Below, in pieces: positions 54,016 through 64,000 of a DNA stretch of 64,000 bases (position 1 is the first letter of the stretch; every line of letters begins with the position of its first letter). The translations under genes and the position numbers were made by a program. The notes below the pieces were generated by a model, which saw nothing but the letters and a program-made list of their open reading frames with translations, was not told where the DNA came from and did not search any database. The stretch is from Plasmopara viticola (Eukaryota; Oomycota; Peronosporomycetes; Peronosporales; Peronosporaceae): assembly GCA_001695595.3 (NCBI GenBank), contig MBPM02000012.1, positions 310,001-374,000 on the forward strand, read 5' to 3'.

Positions 54016-55279
54016 CATGCATGAATACCAATGCTTTGAGCAAACGATGTTATAATAAACTCTGGTTCCAAAAAGACAGTCAAAGAAAGCGACATTGTCA
54101 CGTGAGGCTTGGTTCTTAATCCACATGCTCAAGCTGTACTACTACTTCGATCTCTTTTACAATCGCTACAAGCATGTACATCGCGTATGGTTTCGACCGA
54201 TCCGGTTGCGTTGTCAAAGCAATTTTTCTCCCAATTAAAAGACTTGAATCTGTCGCAACGGCACCCCATCCATCACTACGGAGCGTGAGTTCCTTACACT
54301 CTCCGCATAAATTTACGTATTCGATGTCTTGTCAACCCACTCAGTCGATTTCGACTATGTAGTCGACAAATAAGCATAATTTGTTTCTTTCTATCCATCA
54401 CAAGAGCTTAAAACGCTTGAGATTTCCGACAACATTACACATATCAAACAGCACGTGGAAATAAGGTGAATAGTATTCCTTCGCCGTTTATATGTTTAGA
54501 CCATAACCCGGGTAGTATGACTCCATAGCAGAAGATTTGTGAGCAGGACAGACCGGGAGTCGCGATTCAGGACCATTGCAAAGCTGTTAGGCTTTTAAGA
54601 AACGAGCACAAAGTCTGCACTTGAAAAATGCTAGGAGCGCTATAAAGTCGCAAAGATCTTATATACTGGAGCTGAATCGAACAAGGTTCCTCCAGGTGGC
54701 ACACACTGCATGCACGCTCATATGACCATGCAATTTGGGCCATGTATGGTGATCAATTACCAAGTTGTAGTTTTTTTAACGACTGAGATGACCATTTTGA
54801 GAGCCTAATAGGCTTTGAAGTTTTCGTGATGAGAAATAACAACCATTGATGTAACACCATAGTTCCACTTTTTATCAAAAGCTGTCGTAGCCTCGCGCTT
54901 GTCGCGCCAACAGTTTTATCTCGTGTCTTCAGTTTCATCAAATACTATTCACGAGAGCTACGCATATGTTATCTTGCGCATATGCGTTACAACTTTTATT
55001 AAATCTAGACGAAGTCACAGTTGTTACACAAGCTGGCTCACAGTCTAGGTCACTCGATGATGCTTTGGTCAGATATTTTGCGTTCTTGATCCTTAAATCA
55101 CATCAGAGCAATACATTTTAAAAGGAATACAGTCATGTTTTGCGAGAAGTGAGCCGACTGTGTTCCAGTCCGTAGAAAAGCATAATATGTATTTATACCG
55201 TAAAATTAGAGCATACCATGAAAATACTAAGCGTGATGAGATTGCCCGCGACCAATACCTCTATGAAAAAGCGTTGTCA
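54016..55279. other. intergenic, no supported gene
   Basis: Possibly further 5' gypsy sequence up to about 54450, but no domain is clear. The rest shows only short open frames. Confidence 0.25.
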
Positions 55280-56280
55280 AAGTACGGCTATGTTTATGGC
55301 ATACATGATTTAAACAATTGCGCCACCGACGATTACATGTCGAAGGCGCGTTAAAAAGTCTGTGAACCATGACCAACCACTCCCTGGGCATACAGCTCGA
55401 GTTTTCACCTTGATCAATGGTATATCAGTCTTTCTCATGACAGTTGTTTTAATCGCTGACCGAGTCAAATGCTATTTTTTCGTATCTTACCTTGCTGTTA
55501 CACAGTGCACCGCATAAAAAATCGGCGTCTTTGGCGGAAATGAGGACGCATTCAGATATTCTAAGCATGTACATATCTTCTTTTACAATTCAGCTTTCTG
55601 ACATAAATAGTCGGTTTAGGCCTAGGAGACCTACCTTTAATGCCGTTTAAACTTTGTGCTTTGAACAAGATAATGCGTAAATTGCGTCACGCAGTTTTTT
55701 TTTGTAAAAGACACTGCCTCGTCGTGAATAGCTTAAATCATGGCATACACCTTTGATAGGTTAACACCGAGTTCGGGTCTCGTGCGACTGCATCTTTGTA
55801 AACTTTACTGAGATAAAAGGAGTCCGATGTCCTCTGAGATCAAAGTTTTAATCCGTGCAAACTTAATGTCTTTCAAAATCACTTCATACTATAGTGACAA
55901 GGAGCTATTGGCAGTCGCATTCAAATTTTATAAGCGTGTACATTGCTTCACTCACATTTCGGCTTTTTGACACGGAATGTGGACTCGGGGCCAAAAGAAG
56001 TACTATTCATACCATTCTAATTCCGTGCTTTGTTTGGAAGGATGCGGAATTTGAGTCACATAACTCGTTTCGTACCGGCTATTGCTTTGTCATGCAGTAC
56101 TCACTTGCTAGTATCAAGATCAATATCATGACGTACACCTATACCAAGTAATTAATACCAAAATTGGGTCTCGTAAGACTACATCTTCGTATACTTAGCC
56201 AGACAAAATATGAAGCTGATGTCCTCTAGAATCAAAGTTTTAGTTCGTGCAGATTAAATTCCAAGACCACTTTTATAACA
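55280..56280 (+). repeat. dispersed repeat T, copy 2 with internal duplication
   Basis: Second copy of the repeat at 180-960. Its final part occurs twice, at about 55740-55905 and 56115-56290 (GGTCTCGT(G/A)(C/A)GACT(G/A)CATCTT, TCAAAGTTTTA(A/G)T(C/T)CGTGCA and TGACAAG(G/A)AGCT(A/G)), about 370 bp apart. No coding function was recognised. Confidence 0.5.
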
Positions 56281-58150
56281 ATGACAAGAAGCTGATCTTT
56301 CGGATGGCGAACTGTCGGCTATGCTAGCCTCTTTAAGCTCTGCAATAAAAATCTCGTTCTGCTCACGAAATAGGGGTGAGTCCCAGGCTTTTAGTGCCTT
56401 CGACCATAGCGATATTTCTCTTCGAAAGGCTCTGTACCCGAGCGTTGTGCTCACTTCCCGACAATAGCTTTTATTGATTCGAGTCGCCTTGCAAAATCGA
56501 TGAGTGACATGCGTCGCCTTCCATTCCTTAACGAGATCAACGACCTCAATGAGACACCATTTTTCCTATTCGTATGCACACCGACACGTCTACATTGACG
56601 TCTGGTAAACTAATGTGCTTATGAGCGTTCGAGCTATGCGGGGTAGTAACTTCTTCACACGCATTAGAAATTTGGCGCTCTGTAAATTTCGACCGTTAAC
56701 CAGATTAATCACGCTGGACGCACTGCGAACGCGCTAATCACATCTGTCGTCATGGCCTTGACTTTAACACCGTGATTAATGCCAAAAGTGCCGTTTCCGG
56801 CATGTAGCAACTGCTGTCTCTGACAGGCACTGCTCAGTGAAGACGTGCCACACCAAGTTTCAAGTTACATCGTTACTGTCAATCGTTGTAATTTTAGCTC
56901 AAACACTAGGACGAGTCGCAGATTTTGTTCTTCTTGTCGGGCAACTTAGCCCGTTAATCGCTTTGTCTCACGAAGATTTGATAGGAGCATTAGTGATCGA
57001 TGCTCATCCTCAATTCACACGACGCTTGTCGTGCTCCCGCCACGCAGTAAATTGAGATTGTATATTGCGACTTGCGACTTGCGCTGTCAAAGCTGATAGC
57101 CTTTACACTTAGATTCACATATAATCAAGTTTGCACTAATCACCATCAATGCAGCAAGCTGTATAGTACGAGTCTATTTCGACCAATAATTTCGGTGCGT
57201 ATTCGTAATAGACCTTTTACATTGCAACAGACTTATTTATAATCAATGTAGCCCTAAAAGATATATTACTCAATACACATGCACGCTCTATAAAGGTCTT
57301 GTGTGTAGTATTGCACCAAAAGGCCAAGCAAGTGTAACCACTAAGACCGTTTGTGATTGGCTAGGTGGGTTCCCAATCAACGATAACTATCGACACGCAA
57401 TTAGTTGTCGCTCATAAATAACGGGTCTGATGTAAAAGAAGTCAAAACACATGTTGTACGTCACAGGCTACGGTATAAAGGATAATGCTCTTGTACTTCC
57501 TTGTCATTTATCATCTGCAGGTCACAGATCTTGTGACCCTTATTAATGGACTTTGGTGTCGATGTAGGACGACCGATGCCTTACGCTACACTGAAAGAAA
57601 CAGGAAGGGTTTAAAAGTTCATTTGATCCGTGTCTGGAAATTTCTAGTACTACAAACACCAGCTTTAATTGGAGCTATTCTGCAAAAGCACCGTGACAAA
57701 AATGGAAAATAGAAGAGCTTTCGTGCAAATTGATAAAAGGCCAATTGCTCGGAGCCCGAAATAGCTTTGCACGAAAATCGGAGTGATAGCCCTAAGCTAT
57801 GGGTGCCCCAAACTGTTGCTGCACAAATAACTCTATTTTCGCACCGCGTTATCATATCAACGCTCTCTTACTCTTTCGTTATGGAAATGTTCCCTTCACC
57901 AACCTAAGTTATCTACGCATCTCTCCAAGCGTTCAAAGATACAGTGCAACAGCACGCACGTGATCATGGATACGAGATTGCGGTGAAAAGATCAAGAAAG
58001 GAAAATAGAACGAATAAAATCACGGTGTATATATAAGACCTGACGTTTAGTTACAGAAGCCAACTGCATCAGATCATTCCGGAACGCATCTTACTTCAAC
58101 TAGCAAGACGAATTGCCCGTTCTCGGGTGTATTACACCGAGTCCAGATGG
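56281..58150. other. intergenic, no supported gene
   Basis: Short open frames without recognisable domains on either strand; no repeat shared with the window was noticed. Confidence 0.25.
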
Positions 58151-58153
58151 AAT

Positions 58154-58545
58154 TTAGCTCGTTTTGGCACGTACAGATGAAGGATGCACATCACAGCGTT
58201 TCACCATTCTGTCACCCGGCGCGCACTTGCAAGGTTGCGAACAAGCGGATGCTAAGAGGGAGTCATTTCTTTGCTTTGTCTGCCGCCGGGGTCCACTTTC
58301 AACAGAGTGTGGCGTCTTTACTCTAAACCAACAGTAATCTACATACTCCCACACGCAATATTTGGAACGTTAGACATAAAGCTATAATGGAGACCCTTGC
58401 GGGGCGCACGCCCTGGGGGCTTTGTTGGGCTACTTGCAGACTTGTTCTGCAACGAATCAAGTTCATCAAGGCGTTTCACCGTATGCCAGGAAAATGTGTC
58501 AGCATTTAAGACGGGAAGGCCTGGATGCTCAATGCTTCTTACCAA
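58154..58545 (-). pseudogene. unidentified coding-like fragment
   Basis: Two minus-strand open stretches in different frames (58545-58339 and 58354-58154), almost adjoining. They read a proline/lysine-rich segment (SSPTKPPGRAPRKG) and a cysteine-containing segment (CSQPCKCAPGDR). The composition and abrupt frame change suggest a fragment of a transposon or DNA-binding protein, but I recognise no family. It lies just left of a MULE relic of opposite orientation. Confidence 0.2.
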
Positions 58546-58589
58546 ACTATTAGATGAGTAAAGAACAACAATATTTTAAAAAAATTGTT

Positions 58590-59130
58590 AGAACCCGACA
58601 ACACATACTATCCAAGGTTTCGTTTGCCAATGCTGCACGTGGTAGGCATCACTGACAGCCAACAGATGTTTACGTCGTGTTATTGTTGGGAGATGAGACA
58701 ATTGGGTTGTATTTTTGGGCTATGACCACGCTCAGGAAAATTTTAAAGGATGGGGTAAGGACGGAACAACCATCAATATTTGTAACTGACGTTCTTATGA
58801 CAGTTCTTGCAGAAGTTTTTCTACGAAGCAAGACGTTGATATGCAGATGGCACATCAACAAAACATTTTCGCAAAACGTGAAGAATCTTTGTCGCAGAAA
58901 GACTTCGCAAATTTTATGAAAGCATGGAATCAGCTGGTTTTTTTAAAATCAGGAGACATCCACGAGATGCGACTTAGTGACTTGTGAAGTATGGCCCCGG
59001 CACTACTTAAAAACAGCCTGGCTTTTGATTCGAGAAAAAGCTCATAAATGTTTAGTATCGCCATTTGGACACAACGACACATCTGTTGGTTAAGAGTAAT
59101 CATGCGGCTCTAAAGCGATAGATCCAGCAT
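58590..59130 (+). mobile_element. MULE transposase relic
   Basis: Plus strand: DNTYYPRFRLPMLHVVGITD (start of the MULE core, equivalent to DATYKTNRHGLPLVHIIGIT at 48 kb), then YFWAMTTLRKIL, IFVTDVLMTVL and CRWHINKTFSQNVK. An equivalent of the SRVESAHAALK block is traceable near 59080-59115. Frames change at least twice and the expected second Asp context (TDRD) reads TDVL. No terminal repeats were found. Confidence 0.7.
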
Positions 59131-59587
59131 TCTTCTGGTACAGCCAATGAATGTATATCCTTGCTATTCGTGAGACCTTGCGTCTAATCTTTGGTTTTGG
59201 GCGATGCAGGTATTTCGTCGGCAAGTACTCGGGTAACAAATTTACTCTTTTGTCAGCTTGAAGGAGTTCAGTTGGAGACCGTCAGAAAGCAATCAACTTC
59301 AGAGATGCGAGTAAGTCCACTTTTTACCAATATTGTTGGCAAGATGCCGTGATCAGTGCGCGAAAGCAGTACAACCTGCGCAACACCGATTCTGTTACCG
59401 GCGAAGATTGTAGAGGCCTTTCAAATCAAGTATGGGACATCCTTGCCGGCATCAACTTAAGAAACGTCAGATCGTACTTGAGATGACTGACTTTGGTAAT
59501 TATTGGTGGCTTGCGGCCCCAATATCTCCGTTTGCTGCACTTAAAGGTCCCCGGAGAATTAAATTCGTGCTGAACTCGATCCTGAGA

Positions 59588-60560
59588 CAGTAAAGTTCCT
59601 CGAGAAAGACAGAACCTGAAGGACAACTTAACGATTTCATCGAGCGATAAATACCGCTCGCCTTCTTCAAACAGTCTCTTGACGAAGTTTAAGATCTGGA
59701 TCGAATCATGATTGCGAATACTGAGATGAGAAAGGAGGAAGAAGTAGGCACAACAAAGCAGTACCGAAGAACTTAAATCTATTAAAAGGCAACAAGCGGA
59801 TGCGCACAGTTCCGATGTCCAATTGTGTGGTTGGATGACTACTGCATCTTTTGCCAAATCCAGATAAATATTCAATGGTTGAGACAAGGCAAAAAAAGAA
59901 TTTTGGCGAATAACTAAAGACGGAACGTTCGACAGCAAGGCTTGTAAAGTAGCTTAGTTACGCACCCGCCCTTTCATGCTTTTGAGGTATGAAATTGAAA
60001 CACTTAATTGTCGATATGACAGCAAACTGATTACTACGAAAACGCACACAAGAACCAACACGTTGGCGATTTACAAGAAGAGGATTAACATACAGGCGAT
60101 CAGCTTTGTACTTGTTCGATGAACTTGACAGCTCTACGCATCCCACGGTGGTTAATTATCAAAAATTAGATGACAGAAATCGCGCATGCCCCTCACACGC
60201 TGAAAAGTAGATAAAAAAGAGGTAGGAGTTGTCCATGCGGTGCTTTTTAAAGCCTTTGACCTGCTATCTCACCAGAATTCACAAGAGACAGCTTTGTTCC
60301 CTTTTGTATTCCAAACAGCATCATAACTTTCACAGCTTCCAGGATTTCTAAAAAAAACTTGAGCCTAACAGCTGAGGACAGAATTTGACGAACTTGCTGG
60401 GGATTATAGTGATGTCAAATATTTAGGAGATTTTGAAAAATATGCAGGAAACATTTAATGTGAGATTATCTATCATGTACAACCAATACTTCAATTTTTG
60501 CCACGACCTTAACAATTTCGTCGAAGATCTGCCTTCCTTAAACCTTCGACTTCAAAAAAT
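59588..60560 (+). pseudogene. decayed RxLR-like effector
   Basis: Begins with a remnant of the RxLR region (SKVPRERQNLKDNL, where KVPR stands for RVLR). A degraded EER region (SSSDKYRSP), a short repeat 1 (about 59680-59950), a basic stretch and the C-terminal domain follow: an HAVLFKAFDLLSHQN region near 60230-60285 and IMYNQYFNFCHDLNNFVEDL at about 60472-60531. The signal peptide is absent. Many stops and frame changes. It is closest to 35640-36505 and retains the C-terminus that copy lacks. A duplicated 3' flank follows to about 60800. Confidence 0.7.
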
Positions 60561-60908
60561 GGCGCAAAATCTTTCCTCATAGCTAACTCCGCTACAACTT
60601 CTACAAGTAACACTAGAAATCCTATGTTGGAACCAGTACTTCCACGGTTTGAAAGTCGAATTCCAGGTCCGTCAGAGTAGCTTAAGGGTAACGTAATGAA
60701 AGGAGAACAAATTATTTATAATGAGTTTATAAAACATGACGTAGAAACTGAGATCAGTCATTAGTGATTTGCGGAGCGTGACGTAGATACTTTGTGGGAT
60801 GTAGAAAAACCCTAAGTAATAAATTGCTGTTCATCTAGAAACATTGCACAAATTGATTATAAAGTTGTGCTTGTAAAAAAAATAGCCACGACAGAGAAAT
60901 TCCTGAGC

Positions 60909-60972
60909 GTTTGGCTATGACCGCTCATATATCCCCATCCCTTTGGCTATGACTGCTCATATATTCCCATCC
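60909..60972. repeat. 32-bp tandem duplication
   Basis: Two adjacent 32-bp units (TTTGGCTATGACCGCTCATA and onward) that differ at three positions. DNA from 60973 to 61410 holds nothing recognisable. Confidence 0.8.
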
Positions 60973-61409
60973 GGTCTAATGTGGTTTTTTGGAGTAATTT
61001 AAACAGATAAAATTTCACATGCTGCACTAGCTCGAGTAGGTGAAACGGATGCTTGCACCAAGGCTACTTTGTCAGGTATTTGAACAGAACCAAAGATCAT
61101 GGACAAAAATGATAGATGCGGCAACATGTTCACGAGTACAAATGTCTTGCCGTATGCTGATAAGTGCAGAATGCCAATTGTTTAGTGCAGTCGAACTACT
61201 CTCACCACAATTTGCGGTAAGATTGACGTGCTGATATCACATCAAATATATACATCGACATACTCTTTTAGGCACCATGGCTAGACTGCGGTAACGCTAC
61301 AACGCATTGCCAAGCAATCAGCAGCGATTGTTTGAGCAATCTTTGGTTGGGCTAAAATCCGGGACAGATGTGTCGATACAGGATCCAAGAAATTTGCTGC
61401 GACGCGGAC

Positions 61410-61545
61410 GACCGCAAGGCTCAACAAGTACAAAGCAGCCCGTTAACATTTGAATATGCTGTACGAATTGGAAAAAATTGTTAAGGAACACCAAGAAGAA
61501 GTTGCTGAAGCATCTCCACAGAAGAAGGCCATAAGAGTATACTTG
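61410..61545 (+). repeat. dispersed repeat V, copy 2
   Basis: Second copy of 41560-41715 (CGACCGCAAGGCTCAACAAG, TTTGAATATGCTGTACGAAT, AAGGAACACCAAGAAGAAG). It ends next to the copia element. Confidence 0.45.
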
Positions 61546-61559
61546 CCCATCGTGGCAAC

Positions 61560-64000
61560 AATGTGTTTGTTGTTTAATCCTTGGTGCATCTCTAACGTTC
61601 TCTTGTTACACAGATCCATCTCTCCCACTAACCACGTCAGCAAGAACACGTCGTTGGAACTCAGAGTAGCTGCTACGTGAGGCACGAGGTGAGGTCGGAA
61701 ACCCATCACGTTGGAGTCGACTTGGTCGTTAAAGCAGACTTCTTGATGGCAAGGTCCTTGTTGAATCTGTTGCAGGTTCTCCTGGTGTAAAAAAAATTTC
61801 GTGATATTTTTGTCCACGTCGTCTACTGACATCCATTCCATGGCTATCATTCGGTGTGCTCATCTCAACATCGTCGTCGGCCGGTTTTTATTTCATCAGC
61901 ACATCAACACTGACATCCTGGAGATCATCAGGCACCCATTCCACCGCGTCATCCTCATTAGACTTGATCACCAGTGTTGTCGTCACTTGCTTGTCTGGGT
62001 TATCTTCAAACATGCCGCCTACTTCCCGTTTATCAAGTACGACCGTTCGACACACTTCGCCAGTGTTCGTTGCAAGATCGAAAACTTTGAGTCCTTTCGT
62101 GTTGGATGCATGCCCAAGCAGCAGCATAAAGCGATAGCTCTTCGCATCGAACTTCATGCGCTTGGAATTATCGATATGTGCATAGCCTAACGATCCGAAT
62201 ACGAGTAGATGCTGTAGCTGTGGCTTCACTTTAGAGCACAACTCAAACGAAGCCAGGATCTTGTTGTTGCTGTTTGTTCTCCGCTTGATTATGTACCCTG
62301 CCGTGTTCACGACTTCAGCCCACTACTTCGAATGTACCCATTTGCAGTGCATCATGCTTCTGACTTTCTCAACGATCGTCCGATTCATGCGCTCCTCGAC
62401 GCCATTCTGCTGCGGGCTGTATGGCACAGTCTTATAATGCACAATCCCGATCTTTTTACAGAATCCTGTCAGTCGCGTGTTCTTGTATTCGCCACCGTTG
62501 TCAGGACGCAGGACTTTGACCGTCGTTCCACACTGTTGATCCATCTCTTTTTTGGACTCGATGAACTTTGATGGTACTTCACTCTTCGCCTTAAAAAGGA
62601 CACAGGTACAAGTCCGATATAAGCGCCCACGAAGGATACCACATAGCGTGATCCACCAGTCATTTGTTTTCATTTGTCCGGCGAAGTCTTCGTGGACAAG
62701 TTGAACGTTTGCGTTGTCTTCTTCTCCGACTTGTTGGGATAGCTAGCCACAGTCATATTACCTTGCAGGCATCTACCACACAATATTTTGTATACGGCCG
62801 TCGTCACGTTTGATAGCCCTTCTGTGGCCGTTTGCGTCTTCTAGTAGTTGTTGTAGCTTGTGTGATCAGTTCTTGCGTGCCACAACTCCCACTATCCAAT
62901 TAAGTTCTCATGCTCCACTAACAAAGCGTTCATGTGCTCCAACGTCAGCGTGTACACTTTTCCGTTGCGTTTGGGCGAGATCATGAGCTCATCGTCTTTG
63001 TAAATCCCACAGTGAGTCTCAAAAAAGCGATCGTCATGACCGTGTTGGACAATCCTAGCTATAGATAGTAGACGTCTGTCCAGCTTTGGGATGTGGAGAA
63101 CATCTTGCATGGCAACTATTGTTCCATTCCCACTGCGAATGGAACCGAACACTTCCTCGGCCGATGGCATCTATGCCAGCACCATTTGTAAGATATACTT
63201 GAATGGGATGTTTCAAATCATGGTATACATGGAAATCTTCTTTAAATGGAGTTATATGAGAAGAGGCTCGGCTATCCACTAACTATCCTCCTTTTTCTCC
63301 CGTGCTTACTGTGAATGCCACATTTTTTCCGTTGTCCTTACGTCTGAGGAACATACAAACTGCTTGTGTCCTACTTTGTGACAGCGGTGACATTTGCCAC
63401 GAAATGATTGCTTTTTCGTTGCATTGTCCCCACTATTGCGCTGCTGGCGTGAGCTACGCCCACGACCACGACCACGGCCGACTCCAAAAGTACCCTCACC
63501 GACTTCTTAGTTTTGCTTCCTCCCGTATCCCTTCAGGAACTTCTCCTTGACATCAACCATTGTCACACCAACAGAGTTCTCAATCATCGCCACCAACATT
63601 CCATACTCAACCGGCAAGCTACCGATCAGAAGTGCCATCGGGCGGGCTTCAGCCATCACGTCACCAACCGCGTCCATGCTTAAAATAAGCTTGTCAAAAA
63701 AATCAAGGTGGAAAGCCATAATGTTGCCCTCTTTCATACGAAACCCGTGCAGTCGCTGCATAAGTGCGACTCGGCTCTGAAGGTTATCTTTATTATAGTA
63801 GTCTCACCGAAAATCCCAAACCTCATTTGCAGTACGTGCATGGAGAATCTTGGAGTGGTGTTCAACCTCGATCCCTTATGCAATGGCGGTGCACGCTTTA
63901 ATGTCCTTGATCTTTCAATCGACCGTCGTATCGTCCTCTGACTTCATTTCCAGAATATGATCCAGAAGGCCCTCCCGCGTGAGAGTCATTTGCACACTTT
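61560..64000 (-). mobile_element. Ty1/copia retrotransposon, partial
   Basis: Minus-strand gag-pol running off the right edge. From right to left: gag (63761-63507, LIGSLPVEYGMLVAMIENSV), a CCHC zinc knuckle (63392-63351, CHRCHKVGHKQFVC), the protease region (63279 down, MDSRASSHIT, where the canonical DSGA has Arg for Gly), the pre-integrase domain (62990-62760, with an ICGRCLQG zinc pair), the integrase core (62673-62323, LRPDNGGEYKN and SPQQNGVEERMNRTI), and the segment after integrase (62310-61888, FGSLGYAHIDNSKRMKFDAKS and VVLDKREVGG). Pieces change frame several times. RT and RNase H are not found to the left; similarity ends near 61560, so the element is truncated or deleted there. Confidence 0.85.

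Noticed and set aside
59426..59938. 170-codon minus-strand open frame
   Set aside because: Antisense to the broken effector at 59588-60560, no domain, and not conserved opposite its nearest relative at 35640.
1..64000. CRISPR arrays, bacterial operons, tRNA or rRNA genes
   Set aside because: No regularly spaced short repeats, no ribosome-binding-site logic and no tRNA-like clover-leaf with a TTCRANNC arm was found; the content is eukaryotic and oomycete-like.

Overview
The window looks like nuclear DNA of a downy-mildew oomycete. Plasmopara, most likely P. viticola, is my best guess, from recall of its effector style and not from a search. It is an effector-rich, transposon-choked, gene-poor region. 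No housekeeping gene, tRNA, rRNA or CRISPR was found. The only intact protein genes I can defend are three large secreted effector-like proteins of one family (5776-7923 +, 9776-11455 +, 44382-46535 -). Each starts with a hydrophobic signal peptide (MR, then a valine/alanine/leucine-rich run). An RxLR-like motif (RVLQ or RILQ) and an acidic-EER motif (NEER) follow. Then come two or three roughly 150-residue repeats with basic KRPTA-like patches, and a shared C-terminal domain ending in a (L/M)YDLFYKFCHDR-type signature.

Around them lie about ten broken members of the same family. The larger ones are at 15871-17520 (+), 31486-33440 (-), 34444-36505 (+, split), 50021-52187 (+) and 59588-60560 (+). 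Short fragments lie at 8758-8940 (+), 8930-9243 (-), 9472-9540 (+), 20935-21205 (+) and 24780-25790 (-). Several members form head-to-head pairs (about 9.2/9.8 kb, 33.4/34.4 kb, 46.5/50.0 kb). Their 5' and 3' flanks are recognisably duplicated along with the genes, so the region has grown by repeated segmental duplication followed by decay.

The rest is mostly transposable-element material. There are two internally deleted LINE copies (3815-4975 and 36505-36850), at least three minus-strand Ty3/gypsy pol relics (18.2-20.1, 25.8-28.5, 52.3-54.0 kb), a gypsy gag-protease-RT fragment (22.5-23.9 kb), a gypsy 3' relic inside a broken effector (34.66-35.35 kb) and a Ty1/copia element running off the right edge (61.56-64.0 kb). 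DNA transposons are a large, unusual, GC-rich DDE-type transposase pseudogene (37053-40560), a complete-looking Mutator-like element with terminal inverted repeats and a perfect 9-bp target duplication (46578-48975), a 601-bp MULE-like miniature element (49307-49907) and two further MULE relics. An AT-rich 180-bp segment at 40561-40745 resembles the 5' half of mitochondrial atp9 and is probably a nuclear insertion of mitochondrial DNA.

The most interesting arrangement is at 44.4-52.2 kb. Two divergent effector copies once shared an intergenic region of about 470 bp. A MULE then landed 42 bp upstream of the intact effector's ATG, separating it from a promoter-type element seen at the same spacing upstream of two other family members. 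The effector reads in the same direction as the MULE transposase. No wholly new molecular system was identified. The novelty lies in the effector family's repeat architecture, its paired layout and the transposon-rewired promoter.
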